The translations under genes and the position numbers were made by a program. Below, piece after piece: positions 26,801 through 34,813 of a stretch of 64,000 nucleotides of DNA (position 1 is the first letter of the stretch; every line of letters starts with the position of its first letter). Source of the stretch: Streptomyces sp. CNQ-509 (GTDB lineage Bacteria > Actinomycetota > Actinomycetes > Streptomycetales > Streptomycetaceae); the NCBI RefSeq assembly GCF_001011035.1, contig NZ_CP011492.1, positions 558,001 through 622,000 of the forward strand, given 5' to 3'. The notes under the pieces were generated by a model that saw nothing but the letters and a program-made list of their open reading frames with translations, was not told the origin of the DNA and did not search any database.

Positions 26801-27073
26801 CGCAAGCTGCTGATCCGGCCCCGCCCCGGCGGCGAGGTCGACCGGGCACGCGGCCGGCTCAGCACGCTCTACGGCCCCGTCACCACCGACTGGCAGGTGC
26901 GCGACGGCCGGCTGCGGCTGGACGTGACGCTCCCCTTCAACACCACCGCCGAGGTCTGGGTCCCGGCCCGGGCCGCGGCGGACGTCTCCCACGGCCGCGC
27001 CCGCTTCCTGCGGACGGAGGACGGCTGCGCCGTCTTCGCCGCGGACGCGGGCACGCACCGCTTCGCCAACTGA
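23888..27073 (+). CDS. secreted GH78 alpha-L-rhamnosidase
   Basis: The 1061-residue enzyme hydrolyses terminal alpha-L-rhamnose from glycans or glycosides outside the cell. A twin-arginine signal (S-R-R-R-L-L-G, residues 3-9, then an Ala-rich stretch to about 29) directs export. An Ig-like N-domain (near 50-150) is followed by the GH78 N-terminal beta-sandwich region, where two related D/G-F-D-D-S-G-W modules occur near 302 and 482. The (alpha/alpha)6-barrel has the acid-catalyst signature DTPARDERLGWTGD near 660-673, and a C-terminal beta-domain closes the protein. GTG start at 23888 follows GGAGG. It is the first gene of the rightward operon; RhaI starts 45 bases later. Confidence 0.95.
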   Translation: MISRRRLLGTATALGTAAATGATPAARAATVAGSDAVREAEVTRPTVEYAGRPLGLDVDRPRLSWPVESGAPGGTQSAYRIKVATAEQKLSDPDVWDSGKVESGDSVLVPYGGPELRPRTRYHWTVRVWDQDGTASDWSEPTWWETGLRGEDWDASWIAAPGLPADAPDITGSSWIWFPEGDPASSAPAETRWFRARLAVPEGVTRARLAVAADDRHTTYVDGTEVSSGTAWNRPDVVDVTGLLTAGTAVIAVSATNGAVGPAGLLGALELTTADGVTTLVTDGDWKSADAEPAAGWTAPDFDDSGWEAAKVLAPWGAGPWGEVAVPVSLPAARLRHEFRLPTRRIVRARLYATALGLYEAHLNGHRVGEDVLAPGWTDYHKRVQYQTYDVTSLLRPGANAIGVDLAAGWYAGNLGWFGPHHYGERPALLAQLEVTYADGGVERILSDTGWRGAGGPVTAADLMAGEDHDARLETPGWTSPGFDDSGWRPAEAADGGGTAIVAQVDAPTRVESELPARTVTEPAPGVFVFDLGQNMVGAVRLRVKGRAGTVVTLRHAEVLNPDGTLYTANLRTARATDTYTLSGADGGEVYEPKFTFHGFRYVEVTGYPGRPEKTAVTGRVMHTAAPFTMEFETNVPTLNRLHSNITWGQRGNFLSVPTDTPARDERLGWTGDINVFAPTAAYTMESARFLTKWLYDLRDDQDDDGAYPDVAPWVGPVGKGVAGWGDAGTTVPWALYQAYGDTRVLEQSWSSMLEWLEYLKRNSNGYLRPAAGYGDWLNTQDETPKDVIGTAYFAHSADLVARIARVLGRDPAPYDTLFRAVREAFTAAYVSEGGARIKGDTQTAYVLALSMDLLPEDARKPAADRLVALVGARDWHLSTGFLGTPRLLPVLTATGHTDVAYRLLHQDTFPGWGYQIANGATTMWERWDSIKPDGSFQDAGMNSFNHYAYGCVGEWMYRHITGIAPAEPGFRKLLIRPRPGGEVDRARGRLSTLYGPVTTDWQVRDGRLRLDVTLPFNTTAEVWVPARAAADVSHGRARFLRTEDGCAVFAADAGTHRFAN

Positions 27074-27118
27074 CCACACCCCACACGACAGCGACACCCC
27101 GCGCGGAAAGGCTTCGCG

Positions 27119-28276
27119 ATGACCGTGAAAGCGGCACTCAAGTCCCAGGCAGTCGAGACACCCTCCTGGGCGTACGGCAACTCAGGCACACGCTTCAAGG
27201 TCTTCGCGCAGCCGGGGGTGCCGCGCACGCCCCAGGAGAAGCTGGACGACGCCGCCCGGGTGCACGAGCACACCGGGGTGGCGCCGTCCGTGGCGCTGCA
27301 CATCCCGTGGGACCGGGTGGAGGGCGCCGACGGCTACGCGGCGCTCGCGGCGTACGCGAAGGAGCGCGGGCTCAGGCTCGGGGCCATCAACGCCAACGTC
27401 TTCCAGGACGACGACTACAAGCTGGGCTCGGTCACCCACCCCGACCCGGCGGTGCGGCGCAAGGCGCTCGCGCACCTGATGGAGTGCGTCGACATCATGG
27501 ACGCCACCGGCTCGCGGGACCTGAAGCTGTGGTTCTCCGACGGCACCAACTACCCCGGCCAGGACGACCTGCGCGAGCGCCAGGACCGGCTCGCCGAGGC
27601 GCTGGCCGCGGTCTACGAACGGCTGGGCGAGGGGCAGCGGATGCTGCTGGAGTACAAGCTCTTCGAGCCGGCGTTCTACCACATGGACGTGCCGGACTGG
27701 GGCACGGCGTACGCGCACTGCCTGCGCCTGGGCGACCGGGCGCAGGTGGTCGTGGACACCGGACACCACGCGCCTGGCACCAACATCGAGTTCATCGTCG
27801 CGGTGCTGCTGCGGGAGGGGAAGCTCGGCGGCTTCGACTTCAACTCCCGCTTCTACGCCGACGACGACCTGATGGTCGGCGCGGCCGACCCGTTCCAGTT
27901 GTTCCGCCTCATGTACGAGGTGGTACGCGGCGGGGGGCTCGGCCCCGGCGTCGCCTTCATGCTCGACCAGTGCCACAACATCGAGCCGAAGATCCCCGCG
28001 ATCATCCGCTCGGTGATGAACGTCCAGGAGGCCACCGCCAAGGCGCTGCTCGTCGACCGCGAGGCGCTGGCCGCCGCGCAGCGCGAGGGCGACGTGCTGG
28101 CCGCCAACGCCGTGCTGATGGACGCCTACAACACGGACGTGCGGCCGCTCCTGGCCGAGGTGCGCGAGGAGATGGGGCTCGACCCGGACCCGATGGCCGC
28201 GTACCGGCGCTCGGGGTGGGCCGAGCGGATCGCCGCGGAGCGGGTCGGCGGCACGCAGGCCGGGTGGGGCGCGTGA
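27119..28276 (+). CDS. rhaI: L-rhamnose isomerase
   Basis: RhaI converts L-rhamnose to L-rhamnulose. The 385-residue length and sequence fit the Pseudomonas/Rhizobium-type RhaI TIM barrel: ALHIPWD (near 60), [17 protein letters not shown] (near 89), [13 protein letters not shown] (near 137), a metal-binding Glu in [13 protein letters not shown] (near 177), [15 protein letters not shown] (Asp and His, near 212), [16 protein letters not shown] and [12 protein letters not shown] (near 280). GGAAAGG precedes the ATG. Its stop overlaps the next gene by 4 bases (GTGA). This is the first committed intracellular step of the pathway. Confidence 0.95.
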   Translation: MTVKAALKSQAVETPSWAYGNSGTRFKVFAQPGVPRTPQEKLDDAARVHEHTGVAPSVALHIPWDRVEGADGYAALAAYAKERGLRLGAINANVFQDDDYKLGSVTHPDPAVRRKALAHLMECVDIMDATGSRDLKLWFSDGTNYPGQDDLRERQDRLAEALAAVYERLGEGQRMLLEYKLFEPAFYHMDVPDWGTAYAHCLRLGDRAQVVVDTGHHAPGTNIEFIVAVLLREGKLGGFDFNSRFYADDDLMVGAADPFQLFRLMYEVVRGGGLGPGVAFMLDQCHNIEPKIPAIIRSVMNVQEATAKALLVDREALAAAQREGDVLAANAVLMDAYNTDVRPLLAEVREEMGLDPDPMAAYRRSGWAERIAAERVGGTQAGWGA

Positions 28277-30324
28277 GCGGGGGGGCCGGCGCGTACGACC
28301 CGGTGGCGGACCTGCTGGCGCGGGCGCACAGGCTGGGGGCGGACCCGCGCAACACCAACTACGCGGGCGGCAACGCCTCCGCGAAGGGCACCGCGAAGGA
28401 CCCGGTGACCGGGGGCGACGTGGAGCTGATGTGGGTCAAGGGCTCCGGCGGCGACCTCGGCACGCTGACCGCCGCGGGCCTGGCGGTGCTGCGCCTCGAC
28501 CGGCTGCGCGCGCTGACCGGCACGTACCCGGGGGTGGACCGCGAGGACGAGATGGTGGGCGCGTTCGACTACTGCCTGCACGGCAGGGGCGGCGCCCCGC
28601 CCTCGATCGACACCGCCATGCACGCCCTGGTCGGCGCCGCGCACGTCGACCACCTCCACCCCGACTCGGGCATCGCCCTGGCCTGCGCCGCGGACGGCGA
28701 GGAGCTGACCCGGCGGTGCTTCGGCGAGCGCGTGGTGTGGGTGCCGTGGCGGCGGCCCGGCTTCCAACTGGGCCTGGACATCGCCGCGGTGCACGAGGCG
28801 CACCCCGAGGCGATCGGCGTGGTCCTCGGCGGCCACGGCATCACGGCGTGGGGGGCGGACTCCGCGGAGTGCGAGCGCAACTCGCTGGAGATCATCCGCA
28901 CCGCCGAGCGGTTCCTCGCCGAGCAGGGGCGGCCCGAGCCCTTCGGCCCGCTCCTGGAGGGCTACGGGCCGCTGCCGGAGGCCGAACGCCGGGCGCGGGC
29001 CGCCGTGCTGGCCCCGGTCGTCCGCGGGCTGGCCTCGGCGGACCGGCCGCAGGTCGGGCACTTCACCGACGGCGAGGCCGTGCTGGACTTCCTGGCGCGC
29101 GAGGCCCACCCGCGGCTGGCCGCCCTCGGCACCTCCTGCCCCGACCACTTCCTGCGCACCAAGGTCCGGCCGCTGGTCCTCGACCTGCCGCCGGACGCGC
29201 CGGCGGCGGAGGCGGTCGCCCGGCTCCGGGAGCTGCACGCGGCGTACCGCGAGGACTACCGCGCCTACTACGAGCGCCACGCCGCCCCGGACTCGCCTGC
29301 CATGCGCGGCGCCGACCCGGCGATCGTCCTGGTGCCCGGCGTGGGAGTGTTCAGCTTCGGCAAGGACAAGCAGACGGCCCGGGTGGCGGGCGAGTTCTAC
29401 GTCAACGCGATCAACGTGATGCGCGGCGCCGAGGCGGTGTCCACGTACGCCCCCATCGCCGAGGCGGAGAAGTTCCGTATCGAGTACTGGGAGCTGGAGG
29501 AGGCCAAGCTGCGCCGCATGCCGCCGCCGAAGCCGCTGGCCACCCGGGTGGCGCTGGTCACGGGCGCGGGCTCGGGCATCGGGCGGGCCATCGCCCGGCG
29601 GCTGGCGGCGGAGGGCGCGTGCGTCGTCGTCGCCGACCGGGACGCGGCGGGCGCGGAGGCGGTCGCCGCGGAACTGGGCGGTCCCGACAAGGCGGTCGCG
29701 GTGCCGGTGGACGTCACGGAGGAGGAGCAGATCGCGGCGGCGTTCCGGGCCGCCGTGCTCGCGTTCGGCGGCGTGGACCTCGTCGTCAACAACGCCGGGA
29801 TCTCGGTCTCGAAGCCGCTGGCGGAGACCACCGCGGCGGACTGGGACACCCAGCACGCCATCATGGCGCGCGGCTCGTTCCTCGTCTCCCGCGAGGCGGC
29901 GCGGGTGCTGGCCGCCCAGGGCATGGGCGGAGACATCGTCTACATCGCCTCCAAGAACGGCGTGTTCGCCGGTCCGAACAACATCGCGTACGGGGCCGCC
30001 AAGGCCGACCAGGCACACCAGGTGCGGCTGCTGGCCGCGGAGCTGGGTGAACTGGGCGTACGCGTCAACGGCATCAACCCCGACGGCGTCGTGCGCGGCT
30101 CCGGCATCTTCGCCGGCGGCTGGGGCGCCAGGCGGGCGGCTGTGTACGGGGTGCCGGAGGAGAAGCTCGGCGAGTTCTACGCGCAGCGCACGCTGCTGAA
30201 GCGCGAGGTGCTGCCGGAGCACGTGGCGAACGCGGTGTTCGCGCTCACGGCGGGCGAGCTGAGCCACACGACCGGGCTGCACATCCCCGTGGACGCGGGC
30301 GTCGCCGCCGCGTTCCTGCGGTGA
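28273..30324 (+). CDS. rhaEW: bifunctional rhamnulose-1-phosphate aldolase / L-lactaldehyde dehydrogenase
   Basis: The 683-residue fusion has two parts. The N-terminal class II aldolase-like domain (about residues 1-400) shows [23 protein letters not shown], the metal-binding [10 protein letters not shown] (near 128) and [11 protein letters not shown]. The C-terminal short-chain dehydrogenase (about 425-680) has the nucleotide motif [10 protein letters not shown] near 431, NNAGIS, and a catalytic Ser with YGAAK near 575. By family knowledge it splits L-rhamnulose-1-phosphate into dihydroxyacetone phosphate and L-lactaldehyde, then oxidises the aldehyde to L-lactate with NAD+. GTG at 28273 overlaps the rhaI stop, and its own stop overlaps rhaB by 4 bases. 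Confidence 0.93.
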   Translation: MSGGAGAYDPVADLLARAHRLGADPRNTNYAGGNASAKGTAKDPVTGGDVELMWVKGSGGDLGTLTAAGLAVLRLDRLRALTGTYPGVDREDEMVGAFDYCLHGRGGAPPSIDTAMHALVGAAHVDHLHPDSGIALACAADGEELTRRCFGERVVWVPWRRPGFQLGLDIAAVHEAHPEAIGVVLGGHGITAWGADSAECERNSLEIIRTAERFLAEQGRPEPFGPLLEGYGPLPEAERRARAAVLAPVVRGLASADRPQVGHFTDGEAVLDFLAREAHPRLAALGTSCPDHFLRTKVRPLVLDLPPDAPAAEAVARLRELHAAYREDYRAYYERHAAPDSPAMRGADPAIVLVPGVGVFSFGKDKQTARVAGEFYVNAINVMRGAEAVSTYAPIAEAEKFRIEYWELEEAKLRRMPPPKPLATRVALVTGAGSGIGRAIARRLAAEGACVVVADRDAAGAEAVAAELGGPDKAVAVPVDVTEEEQIAAAFRAAVLAFGGVDLVVNNAGISVSKPLAETTAADWDTQHAIMARGSFLVSREAARVLAAQGMGGDIVYIASKNGVFAGPNNIAYGAAKADQAHQVRLLAAELGELGVRVNGINPDGVVRGSGIFAGGWGARRAAVYGVPEEKLGEFYAQRTLLKREVLPEHVANAVFALTAGELSHTTGLHIPVDAGVAAAFLR

Positions 30325-31835
30325 GCCGGGCGTACGGGCCGGGCACGGGCGGCGGCGGGGCCGACGGGAACTCGCTGCCGTTCGCGGCCGTGGACCTCGG
30401 CGCCGCCAGCGGGCGCGTGATGCTCGGCCGGGCCGGCGGCGGCGAGCTGCACATCGAGGAGGTGCACCGGTTCCCCAACCGGCCGGTCCGGCTGGCCGGG
30501 ACGCTCCACTGGGACGTCCTGGCGCTCTACGCGGGCGTGCTGGAAGGACTGCGCGCGGCCGGCCGGCGTTCCGGGGGCGGGCTCGCCGGCGTGGGCGTCG
30601 ACTCCTGGGCCGTCGACTACGGCCTGCTCGACGCGTCCGGCGCGCTGATCGGCAACCCGGTGCACTACCGCGACGCCCGCACCGAGGGGATGGCGGCGAA
30701 GCTGGCCGCGGTGCTGCCCGCCGCGGAGCTGTACCGGGCGACGGGCCTGCAGCACCTGCCGTTCAACACCGTCTACCAGCTCCTCGCCGCCCGCGGCACT
30801 CCCGCCCTGGCCGCGGCCCGGCGACTGCTGCTCATTCCCGACCTCGTCGCGTACTGGCTGACCGGCGAGGCCGGCACCGAGCTGACCAACGCCTCCACCA
30901 CGGCGCTGGTCGACCCGCGCACCGGCGCGTTCTCCCGCCGCGTCGCCGAGGCCGCGGGCGTCGACCTCGGGCTCTTCCCGCCGCTGCGCCGCCCCGGCGA
31001 CCCGGCGGGCGAGCTGCTGCCCGCGGTGCTGGAGGAGACGGGCCTGACCGGTCCGGTGCCGGTGACCGCGGTCGGCTCGCACGACACCGCCTCGGCCGTC
31101 GTCGGCGTGCCGGCGCGGGACGCGGACTTCGCGTACATCGCCACCGGCACCTGGTCCCTGGCGGGCGTCGAACTGCCCGCGCCCGTACTCACCGAGGAGA
31201 GCCGCGCCGCCAACTTCACCAACGAGCTGGGCGTGGACGGCACCGTCCGCTACCTGCGCAACATCATGGGTCTGTGGCTGCTCCAGGAGTGCCTGCGCGC
31301 CTGGGACGCCGAGGGGCACACCTACGAGCTGGACGCCCTGCTCGCCGGCGCCGCCGCGGCGCCCCCGCTGCGCTCGTACGTGGACGCCGGCGACCCGGCG
31401 TTCCTCGCCCCGGGCCGGATGCCGGAGCGGATCGCGGCGGCGTGCCGGCGGGCGGGGCGGCCGGAGCCGCGGTCCGCGGCGGAGACCGTGCGCTGCGTGC
31501 TGGACTCCCTCGCCCTGGCGCACCGCCGCGCGGTGGCCGACGCACAGCGGCTGTCGGGGCGTACGGTGCGGGTGGTGCACGTGGTCGGCGGTGGCGCGCG
31601 CAACGGGCTGCTGTGCCGGCTGACGGCGGACGCCTGCGGGCTGCCGGTGGTCGCGGGTCCGGTGGAGGCGGCGGCCCTCGGCAACGTCCTCGTCCAGGCG
31701 CGGGCGGCCGGCGTGATCGACGGCACCCTGCCAGACCTCCGATCTCTGCTTCACAGAACGCAGCCGCTGCGGGAGTATGAACCCGGCGGCGGATCGGCCT
31801 GGGAGGAAGCGGAATGCGCGTTGCGCTCTTCGTGA
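30321..31835 (+). CDS. rhaB: rhamnulokinase
   Basis: RhaB phosphorylates L-rhamnulose at C1 using ATP. The 504-residue FGGY-family kinase has the first phosphate motif AVDLGAASGRVML (near residue 23), GVGVDSWAVDYGLLD (near 91), ATGLQHLPFNTVYQL, IATGTWSLAGVE (second phosphate motif, near 273) and the adenosine motif VVGGGARNGLLCRLTADA (near 420). The GTG start overlaps the aldolase stop (GTGA), and its 3' end overlaps lutA by 22 bases. Biochemically it acts before the aldolase encoded just upstream. Confidence 0.95.
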   Translation: MSRAYGPGTGGGGADGNSLPFAAVDLGAASGRVMLGRAGGGELHIEEVHRFPNRPVRLAGTLHWDVLALYAGVLEGLRAAGRRSGGGLAGVGVDSWAVDYGLLDASGALIGNPVHYRDARTEGMAAKLAAVLPAAELYRATGLQHLPFNTVYQLLAARGTPALAAARRLLLIPDLVAYWLTGEAGTELTNASTTALVDPRTGAFSRRVAEAAGVDLGLFPPLRRPGDPAGELLPAVLEETGLTGPVPVTAVGSHDTASAVVGVPARDADFAYIATGTWSLAGVELPAPVLTEESRAANFTNELGVDGTVRYLRNIMGLWLLQECLRAWDAEGHTYELDALLAGAAAAPPLRSYVDAGDPAFLAPGRMPERIAAACRRAGRPEPRSAAETVRCVLDSLALAHRRAVADAQRLSGRTVRVVHVVGGGARNGLLCRLTADACGLPVVAGPVEAAALGNVLVQARAAGVIDGTLPDLRSLLHRTQPLREYEPGGGSAWEEAECALRSS

Positions 31836-32530
31836 CATGTGTCAACGACACGCTCTACCCGCGCACCGGGCGTGCGGTCGTGGCCCTGCTGGAGCGGCTG
31901 GGGGTGACGGTCGACTTCCCGCTCGCGCAGTCCTGCTGCGGGCAGGCCCAGTTCAACACCGGTTATCTGGGTGAGACCCGGCCGCTCGCGCGTCGCTACG
32001 CGGACGTGTTCGCGGACTACGAGTACGTGGTCTCGCCGTCCGGCTCGTGCGCGGCTATGGTCCGCGACAACTACCCGCGGATCGGCGAGCCCGCCGCGGC
32101 GGCCGTCGCCCCGCGCACGTACGAGCTGACGGAGTTCCTCACCGACGTCCTCGACGTGACCGATGTCGGCGCGTACTACCCACACACGGTCACCTATCAT
32201 CCGACCTGTCACGGTCTGCGCGTGCTCCGTCTCGGCGACCGGCCACGGCACCTCCTGGAGCAGGTGAAGGGGCTGACCCTGCACGAACTGGAGGGCGCGG
32301 ACGAATGCTGCGGGTTCGGCGGTACGTTCGCACTGAAGAACCCCGCGGTCTCGGCGGCGATGGGCGCCGACAAGGCGCGGCACGTGGAGGAGTCGGGCGC
32401 GCAGGCGGTGTGCGCGGCGGACAACTCCTGCCTGATGCACATCGGCGGCACGCTGGCGCGCCGCGGCTCGCCGGTACGGCCGGTGCACATCGCGGAGATC
32501 CTGGCGAGCACGGAAGGGGACGTGTGGTGA
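31814..32530 (+). CDS. lutA: L-lactate utilisation Fe-S protein LutA
   Basis: The 238-residue protein has the two Cys-rich CCG domains of LutA/YkgE: SCCGQAQF near residue 36 with YVVSPSGSCAAMV near 75, then a YHPTCHGLR segment near 131 and DECCGFGGTFALKN near 161. With LutB and LutC it forms a complex that oxidises L-lactate to pyruvate. The gene starts inside the 3' end of rhaB and its stop overlaps lutB (GTGGTGA), so lactate oxidation is translationally tied to rhamnose breakdown, which yields L-lactate. Confidence 0.93.
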   Translation: MRVALFVTCVNDTLYPRTGRAVVALLERLGVTVDFPLAQSCCGQAQFNTGYLGETRPLARRYADVFADYEYVVSPSGSCAAMVRDNYPRIGEPAAAAVAPRTYELTEFLTDVLDVTDVGAYYPHTVTYHPTCHGLRVLRLGDRPRHLLEQVKGLTLHELEGADECCGFGGTFALKNPAVSAAMGADKARHVEESGAQAVCAADNSCLMHIGGTLARRGSPVRPVHIAEILASTEGDVW

Positions 32531-34026
32531 GCGAGACCCGAGCGGCCCGTACGTTCCTGGGCATGCCCCGCACCCGCCCGGCGGCCTTCCCGCAGTCCGC
32601 CGCCGCGGCCACCGCAGACGCCACCCTGCGCGCCAACCTCACCCACGCGACGCGCACCATCCGCGGCAAGCGCGCGGCGGCCGTCGCCGAACTCGCCGAC
32701 TGGGACCGGCTGCGCGCCGCGGGCGCCGCCATCAAGGACGACACGCTGCGCCACCTGGACCACTATCTGGAGCAGTTGGAGGCGGCGGTGACCGCCGCGG
32801 GCGGGCACGTGCACTGGGCGGTCGACGCCGCGGAGGCCAACGCGATCGTCACCCGTCTGGTCCGGGAGACCGGCGCCGACGAGGTCGTCAAGGTCAAGTC
32901 GATGGCCACGCAGGAGATCGGGCTCACCGAGGCGCTGGCGGAGGCCGGCATCCGCGCGTACGAGACCGACCTCGCCGAGCTGATCGTGCAGCTCGGCGAG
33001 GACCTGCCGTCGCACATCCTGGTCCCCGCCATCCACAAGAACCGCGGCGAGATCCGCGACATCTTCCGCGACCGCATGGCCGACTGGGGCCGCCCCGCGC
33101 CCGCCGGGCTCGGCGACCGGCCCGCGGAGCTGGCCGAGGCCGCGCGGCTGCACCTGCGGGAGAAGTTCCTCGACGCCAGGGTCGCCGTCTCCGGCGCGAA
33201 CTTCATGGTCGCCGAGACCGGCACGATGGTGGTGCTGGAGTCCGAGGGCAACGGGAGGATGTGCCTGACGCTGCCGGAGACGCTGATCTCCGTCGTCGGC
33301 ATCGAGAAGCTCGTGCCGAGCTGGCGGGACCTGGAGGTCTTCCTCCAACTGCTGCCGCGCTCCTCGACCGCCGAGCGGATGAACCCGTACACGAGTACCT
33401 GGACCGGCCCCGCCGAGGGAGACGGACCGCGCGACTTCCACCTCGTGCTGCTGGACAACGGACGCACCGACACGCTGTCCGACCAGGTGGGACGCCAGGC
33501 GCTGCGGTGCATCAGATGCTCGGCGTGTCTCAACGTCTGCCCGGTCTACGAGCGCGCCGGCGGGCACGCGTACGGCTCCGCCTACCCGGGCCCGATCGGG
33601 GCGATCCTCACCCCCCAGCTCCGCGGCACGGCAAGCGCGCTGGACGCCTCGCTGCCGTACGCCTCGACGCTGTGCGGCGCGTGCTACGAGGTGTGCCCGG
33701 TCGCCATCGACATCCCCGAGGTGCTCGTGCACCTGCGCACGCGGGTCGCCGAGGGCGGCACGTACACGGTGCGCGGCACGAAGGCCGTGATCAAGCCGGC
33801 GAAGGGACACGCAGCGGAGCGGGCGGCGATGCGCGCGGCGCGCTGGACGATGGACCACCCGCGCGTCTACGGCGCCGCGCTGCGCGCCACGACCGGCACC
33901 CGGCGGCTGCACCCGCGCCGGCTGCCGGGGCCCGGGAAGGCGTGGTCGGCGACGCGGGACCTGCCGCCGGTGCCGAAGGAGTCGTTCCGCGCATGGTGGC
34001 AGCGCACCCGCGGAGCGGGATCGTGA
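32527..34026 (+). CDS. lutB: L-lactate utilisation Fe-S protein LutB
   Basis: The 499-residue protein has an N-terminal LUD domain (VVKVKSMATQEIGL near residue 120 and FMVAETGTMVVLESEGNGRM near 225) and two [4Fe-4S] ferredoxin motifs: CIRCSACLNVCPVY near 327 and CGACYEVCPVAIDIP near 384. This is the full LutB/YkgF architecture. GTG at 32527 overlaps the lutA stop. It passes electrons from lactate oxidation toward the respiratory chain together with LutA and LutC. A 52-base gap precedes lutC. Confidence 0.93.
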   Translation: MSETRAARTFLGMPRTRPAAFPQSAAAATADATLRANLTHATRTIRGKRAAAVAELADWDRLRAAGAAIKDDTLRHLDHYLEQLEAAVTAAGGHVHWAVDAAEANAIVTRLVRETGADEVVKVKSMATQEIGLTEALAEAGIRAYETDLAELIVQLGEDLPSHILVPAIHKNRGEIRDIFRDRMADWGRPAPAGLGDRPAELAEAARLHLREKFLDARVAVSGANFMVAETGTMVVLESEGNGRMCLTLPETLISVVGIEKLVPSWRDLEVFLQLLPRSSTAERMNPYTSTWTGPAEGDGPRDFHLVLLDNGRTDTLSDQVGRQALRCIRCSACLNVCPVYERAGGHAYGSAYPGPIGAILTPQLRGTASALDASLPYASTLCGACYEVCPVAIDIPEVLVHLRTRVAEGGTYTVRGTKAVIKPAKGHAAERAAMRAARWTMDHPRVYGAALRATTGTRRLHPRRLPGPGKAWSATRDLPPVPKESFRAWWQRTRGAGS

Positions 34027-34078
34027 CGGGCCGTACCGTACGGGCCGGTCGTGGGACGCGGAGCGGGAGGAGTGCGCG

Positions 34079-34717
34079 GTGAGCAGCAGCAGGGAGACGA
34101 TCCTCGCGCGGGTACGGGCCGCCACCCGCGACACCGCGGGCACGCCCGAGCCGGCGGTGCCGCGCGACTACCTGCGCGTGCACGGCGACCGCTCCCCCGC
34201 CGAGTCCGCGGACCTGCTCGCGGAGAACCTCGCCGACTACCGCGCCCTCGTGCACCGTACGGACGCCGGGGGGCTGCCGGCGCTGCTGGCGCGGCTGTTC
34301 GCCGGGCGCGGCACCCGCACCCTGCTCGTACCCGACGGGCTGCCGCCCGCCTGGACCGCGGCGGTCGGTGCCACCCGCGTCCCCGACACGGCCGCGAGCA
34401 CCGCCCGGGACCTGGACGCGGTCGACAGCGTGCTGACGGGCTGCGCGCTGGCCGTCGCGGAGACCGGCACGATCGTGCTGGACGCCGGCGCCGGGCAGGG
34501 CAGGCGACGGATCACCCTCATCCCCGACCACCACGTGTGCGTGGTGCGGGTCCCGGAGCAGGTGGTGGACTCGCTGCCGCAGGCCATGGAGCGGCTGGAC
34601 CCGGCCCGGCCGCAGACCTGGATCTCGGGCCCCTCGGCGACCAGCGACATCGAGCTGGACCGGGTAGAGGGCGTGCACGGGCCGCGGACGCTGGAGGTCG
34701 TGCTGGTGACGGGCTGA
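34079..34717 (+). CDS. lutC: L-lactate utilisation protein LutC
   Basis: The 212-residue LUD-domain protein completes LutABC. It shows a short N-terminal helix (SRETILARVRAATRD), LVPDGLPPAW near 101, CALAVAETGTIVLDAG near 122-137 and LIPDHHVCVVR near 148, as in LutC/YkgG. A GTG start at 34079 lies close behind GGGAGGAG. It is the last gene of the rightward rhamnose operon; no strong terminator hairpin is visible in the 96 bases before the next gene. Confidence 0.9.
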   Translation: MSSSRETILARVRAATRDTAGTPEPAVPRDYLRVHGDRSPAESADLLAENLADYRALVHRTDAGGLPALLARLFAGRGTRTLLVPDGLPPAWTAAVGATRVPDTAASTARDLDAVDSVLTGCALAVAETGTIVLDAGAGQGRRRITLIPDHHVCVVRVPEQVVDSLPQAMERLDPARPQTWISGPSATSDIELDRVEGVHGPRTLEVVLVTG

Positions 34718-34741
34718 CATCCCCTCAGTTGCCTCCCGCCA

Positions 34742-34761
34742 CCAGAGTTGTACACCACTGG
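34742..34761. promoter_or_regulatory. palindrome with DasR dre-like core before namZ-like gene
   Basis: CCAGAGTTGTACACCACTGG is an imperfect palindrome. Its inner 16 bases (34744-34759) match the remembered DasR consensus AGTGGTCTAGACCACT at 12 of 16 positions. It lies about 55 bases before the start of a muramidase-like gene. A GntR/HutC-type regulator is a reasonable candidate; DasR itself is inferred. Confidence 0.35.
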
Positions 34762-34800
34762 CAACCCGCCGGGACCCTGTTCCCCTCCCCCGCGGTCGGT

Positions 34801-34806
34801 TAGCTT
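34801..34806 (+). promoter_or_regulatory. -10 box TAGCTT, probable leaderless promoter
   Basis: TAGCTT ends 7 bases before the ATG at 34814, and no Shine-Dalgarno is present. Transcription should start at or within two bases of the start codon. Confidence 0.4.
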
Positions 34807-34813
34807 CTGCGCC

